A stretch of DNA of 64,000 bases, from NCBI GenBank assembly GCA_965230205.1, contig OZ245996.1, positions 1,674,001 to 1,738,000 on the forward strand, read 5' to 3'. Source of the stretch: CANLBN01 sp965230205. Its GTDB lineage: Bacteria; Pseudomonadota; Gammaproteobacteria; Pseudomonadales; Cellvibrionaceae. Shown here in pieces: positions 60,009-64,000 of the stretch (within the stretch, counting starts at the first letter, position 1; the number at the start of each line of letters is the position of its first letter). The notes beneath the pieces were generated by a model. The model worked only from the letters and a program-made list of their open reading frames with translations. It was not told where the DNA came from and searched no databases. Both the position numbers and the translations under genes were made by a program.

Positions 60009-60731
60009 ATGAAGTCCAATATTTATCAGCGCGCATTTTGCCAAATTAAAGTAACATCGATAATTCTTTTATTATCGCTAATGCCTGTCCATGTTTATGC
60101 TGAATGTGTGCTCCTATTACATGGCTTGGCCCGTTCAAGTCACTCGATGGTAAATATAGAAAAAGCATTGGTAGGCTATGGTTATACCGTGGTGAATATT
60201 TCCTATCCTTCTAGGCGTAATACAATCGATGTGTTGGCGAATGAAGCCATTCCAATCGCACTCAAGCAGTGTGGTAATGATGATATACATATTGTGACTC
60301 ACTCAATGGGTGCTATATTATTTAGGCAGTATGTCAGTGAGCACCACATTGAAAAATTAAGCCGGGTAGTTATGTTGGGGCCGCCTAACCAAGGCAGCGA
60401 AGTCGTTGATGCTTTAGGTTCTATCCCAGGTTTTCATTTTATTAATGGCGATGCTGGGCTGCAATTGGGGACTGATAAAAATAGTTTGCCTAATAGCTTA
60501 GGTGCAGCTGATTATGACCTGGGTATCGTCGCTGGTAATAGAAGTGTCAACGGGATACTGTCGCTAATTATTCCTGGGCCTGATGATGGCAAAGTATCTA
60601 TTGAGCGTACAAAATTAACCGGTATGAATGACCATATTGTGATGCCTGTTACGCATACGTTTATGATGAAAAACGAACAAGTGATTCATCAGATAATTTT
60701 TTATTTAAAAAATGGAATGTTTGATAGGTAA
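60009..60731 (+). CDS. Secreted lipase-like hydrolase
   Basis: The 240-residue product has a Sec signal (IILLLSLMPVHVYA) and a lipase core: CVLLLHGLARSSHSMVNIEKAL (oxyanion strand), the nucleophile motif HIVTHSMGAILFRQYV, MLGPPNQGSEVVDAL, and a C-terminal NDHIVMPVTHTFMMKN that could supply the Asp and His. It is shorter than triacylglycerol lipases and lacks a lid. It is a plausible type II secretion substrate because it is soluble and carries a Sec signal. It ends 50 bp before the convergent endonuclease gene. Confidence 0.87.
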   Translation: MKSNIYQRAFCQIKVTSIILLLSLMPVHVYAECVLLLHGLARSSHSMVNIEKALVGYGYTVVNISYPSRRNTIDVLANEAIPIALKQCGNDDIHIVTHSMGAILFRQYVSEHHIEKLSRVVMLGPPNQGSEVVDALGSIPGFHFINGDAGLQLGTDKNSLPNSLGAADYDLGIVAGNRSVNGILSLIIPGPDDGKVSIERTKLTGMNDHIVMPVTHTFMMKNEQVIHQIIFYLKNGMFDR

Positions 60732-60780
60732 AAGACTGATGAGAAAATTAATCACCAGCCTTTTGAGTCAAGCTAAAATG

Positions 60781-62235
60781 TTAATTACAGGCAGAGTCCC
60801 AAATTTGGTTCGCCCAGGCAGGGTAGTCAACAAAAGGATTTCTGTTGCCTTGTCGTTCCACGATTCTGGCATGTCGAGTAATTTCTCTGTCACTGACCGG
60901 GTCTTGGTTGTGCCAGCTGAGCAGTGTGCAAAGGTCGCCAAGCTCGGAGCCGCTAGTATTGCTATGATCGACTAATACGAGATCTTCTGTTCCGGTATTG
61001 TCGCCGCCGTTGTAGCGAACATCCATATAAAACATCATGCGCGCAATATCACCCTTCACTTCATCTCGTGGCTCAAAGCTATTGCTATCGGTAAAGTTTC
61101 CGGGTGCTTCACTAATACTGCTGCCACCATTATCATAATCTTTATTGCCGCGAGCAGAATTAACTGAGGCATCGCTTGGACGAAGGTGGTGGATGTCGGT
61201 ATAAGCCCAATCGCCAGAGCTGGGGAAGCCATGAGATTTTGGCCAAGAGTGCTCACGATTCCACGCATCTGGGTTGTTGTTGCCGCTAGAGGTAAATGTT
61301 TTCGATTGTGAGCGACCCGTATAAATTAAAATAACATTATTGGTATTGTTAGGGTCTTCATCAGTATAGCGGAGTGCATCCCATACTTGAGAGTAACTCA
61401 TGCGATTATGATTCAGTGCAGCAGTATTATGCAATGCGTTAACAAGCTGTATGCCGCTCAACCCAATGGCAGTAGCATAGTAACTCTCGAATCCATCCCA
61501 GGTGCTACCGCTATTATTGCCAGAGCCGCCACCGGAGGTTTGAAAACTGGCCGTTAAGCTGGCATTACTATAGGCAGAATATCCACGTAGCATAATATGG
61601 TAAGTGCCTGTTTGTGGTGTAGAGAATGTGCAAGTTTCATTGTTGCCACTGCGATAAGGGCGGCAATCATAACTCGATGTACTTGCTGGAGAGCCATGCC
61701 GAACATGAAGATCTAAATCGCCTGAGCCGCCACTTGTTGCGATAGATAAATTCTGGGCATTAGCAGGTACATTAATGGTAAATGCAGTTTCAGAACCTTG
61801 AGCCCCTTGCAAATTGTTAACGGTTTGCCCATTGGTTAAAGAGGAGCTGCCAGAATTTGAGCCGCCACCATTGCTTTGATAATTGGCCGTTAATGTTGTG
61901 CCGGAAAAAGTACTATAAGCGCGTATATCGATAAAATACGTTGTCGCTGAAGGCTCTGAGAAACTGCAACTTTCATTATTGCCTGTCAGGTAAGGGCGAC
62001 AGTCATAACTAGACGATGTTGGGCGGTTGCCTGCACGAACATATAAATCTGCATCACCACTACCACCACTAATGGAAATATCTAAATTAGAAGCATTGGC
62101 GGGAACGGTCAACTCATATTCAAGCGTATTACCACGTGAAGTATTTAAGTTATTCAGTGTCGCATTATTGTTAATGGGCATAGCTTGTGCAGTAGAAAAT
62201 AAACAGGCAAAAGCGCCTGCCAAAAAAAATCGCAT
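60781..62235 (-). CDS. Endonuclease I-type nuclease with two PPC domains
   Basis: The 484-residue product has a short Sec signal (FFLAGAFACLFSTAQA). Two bacterial pre-peptidase C-terminal (PPC) domains follow (about 30-120 and 140-232). Each has the SGGSGDADLYVR or SGGSGDLDLHVR strand and a CRPY-x5-NE-x-C pair of cysteines, and they are joined by Gly-Ser linkers. The C-terminal half is an endonuclease I domain: NREHSWPKSHGFP with the metal His, DIHHLRPSDASVNSARGNKDY and the FEPRDEVKGDIARMMFYM core. Secreted DNases of this type scavenge extracellular DNA. It is a likely type II substrate. Confidence 0.93.
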   Translation of the reverse strand: MRFFLAGAFACLFSTAQAMPINNNATLNNLNTSRGNTLEYELTVPANASNLDISISGGSGDADLYVRAGNRPTSSSYDCRPYLTGNNESCSFSEPSATTYFIDIRAYSTFSGTTLTANYQSNGGGSNSGSSSLTNGQTVNNLQGAQGSETAFTINVPANAQNLSIATSGGSGDLDLHVRHGSPASTSSYDCRPYRSGNNETCTFSTPQTGTYHIMLRGYSAYSNASLTASFQTSGGGSGNNSGSTWDGFESYYATAIGLSGIQLVNALHNTAALNHNRMSYSQVWDALRYTDEDPNNTNNVILIYTGRSQSKTFTSSGNNNPDAWNREHSWPKSHGFPSSGDWAYTDIHHLRPSDASVNSARGNKDYDNGGSSISEAPGNFTDSNSFEPRDEVKGDIARMMFYMDVRYNGGDNTGTEDLVLVDHSNTSGSELGDLCTLLSWHNQDPVSDREITRHARIVERQGNRNPFVDYPAWANQIWDSACN

Positions 62236-62450
62236 ACTCGATCTCCTAGGGTGTGAGGAAGTGTTGTGGAAAAAAGGAGTATGGAATCGATTTTTTAACT
62301 ATTCGTTACATCTATATGTCACATCGATAGAGTGTGAAGTATTTGGCGTTTTTTATTTTCATAATAAAAAATAAAAGTAACTAATAAGAATATTTTAGGG
62401 GTTATCCCTTATTGATATTTTTTGGAGTATTTAAGAATAAATTTTAAGAA

Positions 62451-62486
62451 AAACTTACAGATAAACTATAGTTTATCTGTAAGTTT
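62451..62486 (-). terminator. Perfect 36-bp palindrome, terminator of the IDO-like gene
   Basis: AAACTTACAGATAAACTA and TAGTTTATCTGTAAGTTT form a perfect 36-bp palindrome at 62451-62486. On the minus strand it follows the stop of the dioxygenase-like gene by about 35 bp and is trailed by TTTTTC, as a rho-independent terminator would be. The tract is very AT-rich, so stem stability is moderate. A binding site for a large dimer is the alternative. Confidence 0.6.
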
Positions 62487-62521
62487 AGTTGTGCTAGAAG
62501 GGTGAATATAACATTAAAAGA

Positions 62522-63733
62522 TTATGCGAGCTCTTCCGCGTAACTGATTTTTCCTGACTGGGTAATTTCATAAAGCGCGCCCAAATATTGTTGATAATCT
62601 GAGCCGCCAGTGCCATATCCAAGGTTACCTAATTGCCCAGGTTTCCCTATGTAAGGGTTGACTGTGCTCTTATGGCCTTGCCTCATACCTGCGACGCCAT
62701 GTATACATTGATTATAAGCAGAGACAAGCTCTCTGTTTTCTCTGTGCTTAATAACAATATCGCGAATAGGGCTTTCTTGTTCGACAAATCGAATAAACTG
62801 ACGATGGCCTAAAGGCATATAATCGCGAAAATCTAAATATTCATCCAGCGTCGCTGTTTGTAAAGGTTCCCATTCGGTTGGCATATTTTGTCGGTGCCAT
62901 TGGTCCTGACGATGGACGCTCAGCAAGGCATCAAAAAAAGGAATAACACTAGACTGGCTACCGGTTTCGCCTCGGTATTGGGTTTGCTCTGCGGGTATGT
63001 CTCCATAGGCAACGTCGGTATTATTTTTCCAGCCTTTCAAGAACAGTCGAATATAGTTACGGAAAATATCCGGAGAGACAACGTTTTTAACCGATAAAAA
63101 TGTTGCTTTCATTTGTTTTAAAATGGAAGCAATTTCATTCAAGTGGGCAGTAAGCGTATCTATGTCCTCTATCTCTGCAGCAGCGATAGCTTGTTCCCCT
63201 AAATGGAAAGAGCGGCCCGCTACATATTCATAGGCGACATGTACCACAACAAACATTTTCTCATCATCTCTGTCTGAAAAAGTGGCGAGGGTTGTGAGGT
63301 TCTCAATGGTTACAGGTCCAGCAGGATCGATTAGTTTCCAATTTCGTAAAACATAATCGGCATAATTAAAAATAGGAGGTTCATTAACCTGCTCGCTGAC
63401 TTGAATTAAAGGGATCGATAACTGCGAAGGTAGTTTATTTCTAGCGTCTAAGGTTTCGTCGTGAAATTTAGGCTCCCAGACATACGCTTGGGCCAGCATA
63501 CTTAAGATTAATTTCGCTCGTCCTAGCTCCCCTGTTGATAGCGATGTCGTATCCAATAATGGCATATTGTCGACGGCATCACCGAGTTGAAACTTTTCAA
63601 GTAAATCAGGCAATGCGTTAATTAGATCATCCCAGACTTTATACTCATCAGAAAGCTTTTCTAAAGGGTCAACGGGAGGAAGAAATCCGCGGGTAACTTG
63701 TATTTGAAAGTCAGACAAATTAATTTTTTTCAT
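62522..63733 (-). CDS. Indoleamine 2,3-dioxygenase-like haem protein
   Basis: The 403-residue cytoplasmic protein matches the IDO family in pattern: RGFLPPVDPLEKLSDEYKVWDDLINALPDLL at the N-terminus, ELGRAKLILSMLAQAYVWEP, FFDALLSVH, MPLGHRQFIRFVE, and LVSAYNQCIHGVAGMRQGHKSTVNPYI, where the His is the expected proximal haem ligand. The GTGGSDYQQYL segment corresponds to the substrate loop. IDO cleaves the indole ring of tryptophan; bacterial relatives may use other substrates. No kynurenine-pathway genes are adjacent. A possible divergent gene begins beyond the window. Confidence 0.85.
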   Translation of the reverse strand: MKKINLSDFQIQVTRGFLPPVDPLEKLSDEYKVWDDLINALPDLLEKFQLGDAVDNMPLLDTTSLSTGELGRAKLILSMLAQAYVWEPKFHDETLDARNKLPSQLSIPLIQVSEQVNEPPIFNYADYVLRNWKLIDPAGPVTIENLTTLATFSDRDDEKMFVVVHVAYEYVAGRSFHLGEQAIAAAEIEDIDTLTAHLNEIASILKQMKATFLSVKNVVSPDIFRNYIRLFLKGWKNNTDVAYGDIPAEQTQYRGETGSQSSVIPFFDALLSVHRQDQWHRQNMPTEWEPLQTATLDEYLDFRDYMPLGHRQFIRFVEQESPIRDIVIKHRENRELVSAYNQCIHGVAGMRQGHKSTVNPYIGKPGQLGNLGYGTGGSDYQQYLGALYEITQSGKISYAEELA

Positions 63734-63985
63734 AGGTATCCCTTTTATTATTAAATTGATAGATATAACGATTAAAATTAAAAAATAGTATTGTCGGTAA
63801 AACTAAAAAATATTATGTTGTGAGTTTAAATGTTGATTTTTGTGACAAAAAATTTATGTTGTCCTGTGTGAAAAGTATTCACGACGTTAACGCGATAAAA
63901 GAAAGAGTTAAATGGATTTTGACGCCATTTTTAAATTTGAGAGAAAAATTTAAATTAAGTGGCGCAAAAATTAACATTTAAACGT

Positions 63986-63991
63986 AAGGAG
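63986..63991 (+). promoter_or_regulatory. Ribosome-binding site of a gene starting beyond the window
   Basis: AAGGAG at 63986-63991 stands nine bases before the right edge and is typical of Shine-Dalgarno sites here. A + strand gene, divergent from the IDO-like gene, probably starts at about 64001. The start codon itself is outside the window. Confidence 0.4.
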
Positions 63992-64000
63992 AGTACAAGA

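Noticed and set aside
60736..60774. Imperfect hairpin between the lipase and endonuclease genes
   Set aside because: The stem has several mismatches and no T-run, so I do not call a terminator.

Overview
The window reads as chromosomal DNA of a low-to-mid GC marine-type gammaproteobacterium. Support comes from an Rsd/AlgQ anti-sigma factor, an E. coli-like GshA, the hisE-tatA-tatB-tatC order, the tkt-epd-pgk-fba carbon cluster and a FabB-type ketosynthase. An order such as Cellvibrionales is plausible, but that is inference from gene content and was not tested. I saw no rRNA, tRNA, CRISPR array, prophage or intact insertion sequence.

Layout. 0-4.4 kb: a WD40 lipoprotein running off the left edge, rsd, a FliL-like periplasmic protein, gshA and a small unknown gene. 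4.4-16.8 kb: a complete co-directional type II secretion operon gspCDEFGHIJKLMN without gspO. It is preceded by three direct repeats and interrupted between gspG and gspH by a 142-bp MITE. apbE follows. 17.8-27.1 kb: a tightly overlapped operon with a coiled-coil periplasmic protein, three TPR proteins (two of them lipoproteins), a small exported protein, a MotA/TolQ/ExbB channel, two ExbD/TolR proteins and a TonB-like protein with an AgmX/PglI C-terminal domain. It resembles the Agl-Glt envelope motor of Myxococcus and is the best candidate here for a little-described system. The first ExbD has Asn where the proton-carrying Asp is expected; the second keeps the Asp. 27.1-30.8 kb: a TRAP transporter (dctPQM) with a GTAACCGGTTAC palindrome upstream.

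30.9-45 kb: tatABC and hisE, an orphan HExxH protein, gpmI, a hydrolase with a PilZ protein, DUF808 and DUF302 proteins, then tkt, epd, pgk and fba. Inside the carbon cluster sits a DUF4124 protein whose C-terminus resembles the AgmX domain of the motor operon. 45-50 kb: a TetR regulator divergent from a FabB homologue, a PAS-GGDEF cyclase and a lipase-like protein.

50-64 kb is accessory in character. It has a tandem pair of small secreted proteins (the second apparently decayed), a remnant of a siderophore-interacting protein, YjbR/MmcQ, Imm22-like and TfoX-N proteins, and an RTX protein joined to a DUF1521 self-cleaving domain. It also has an N-acetylmuramidase beside a possible immunity protein, a CGNR/ABATE regulator with a DUF2269, DCC-DUF4166 and saccharopine-dehydrogenase-like operon, hydrolases, an endonuclease I with two PPC domains, and an indoleamine 2,3-dioxygenase-like protein.

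How it fits together: the Tat, Sec and type II systems could export several of the signal-bearing enzymes (lipase, endonuclease). The motor operon presumably spans the same envelope. The tkt/epd/pgk/fba/gpmI genes are central carbon metabolism. Functions for unrecognised genes are left open.
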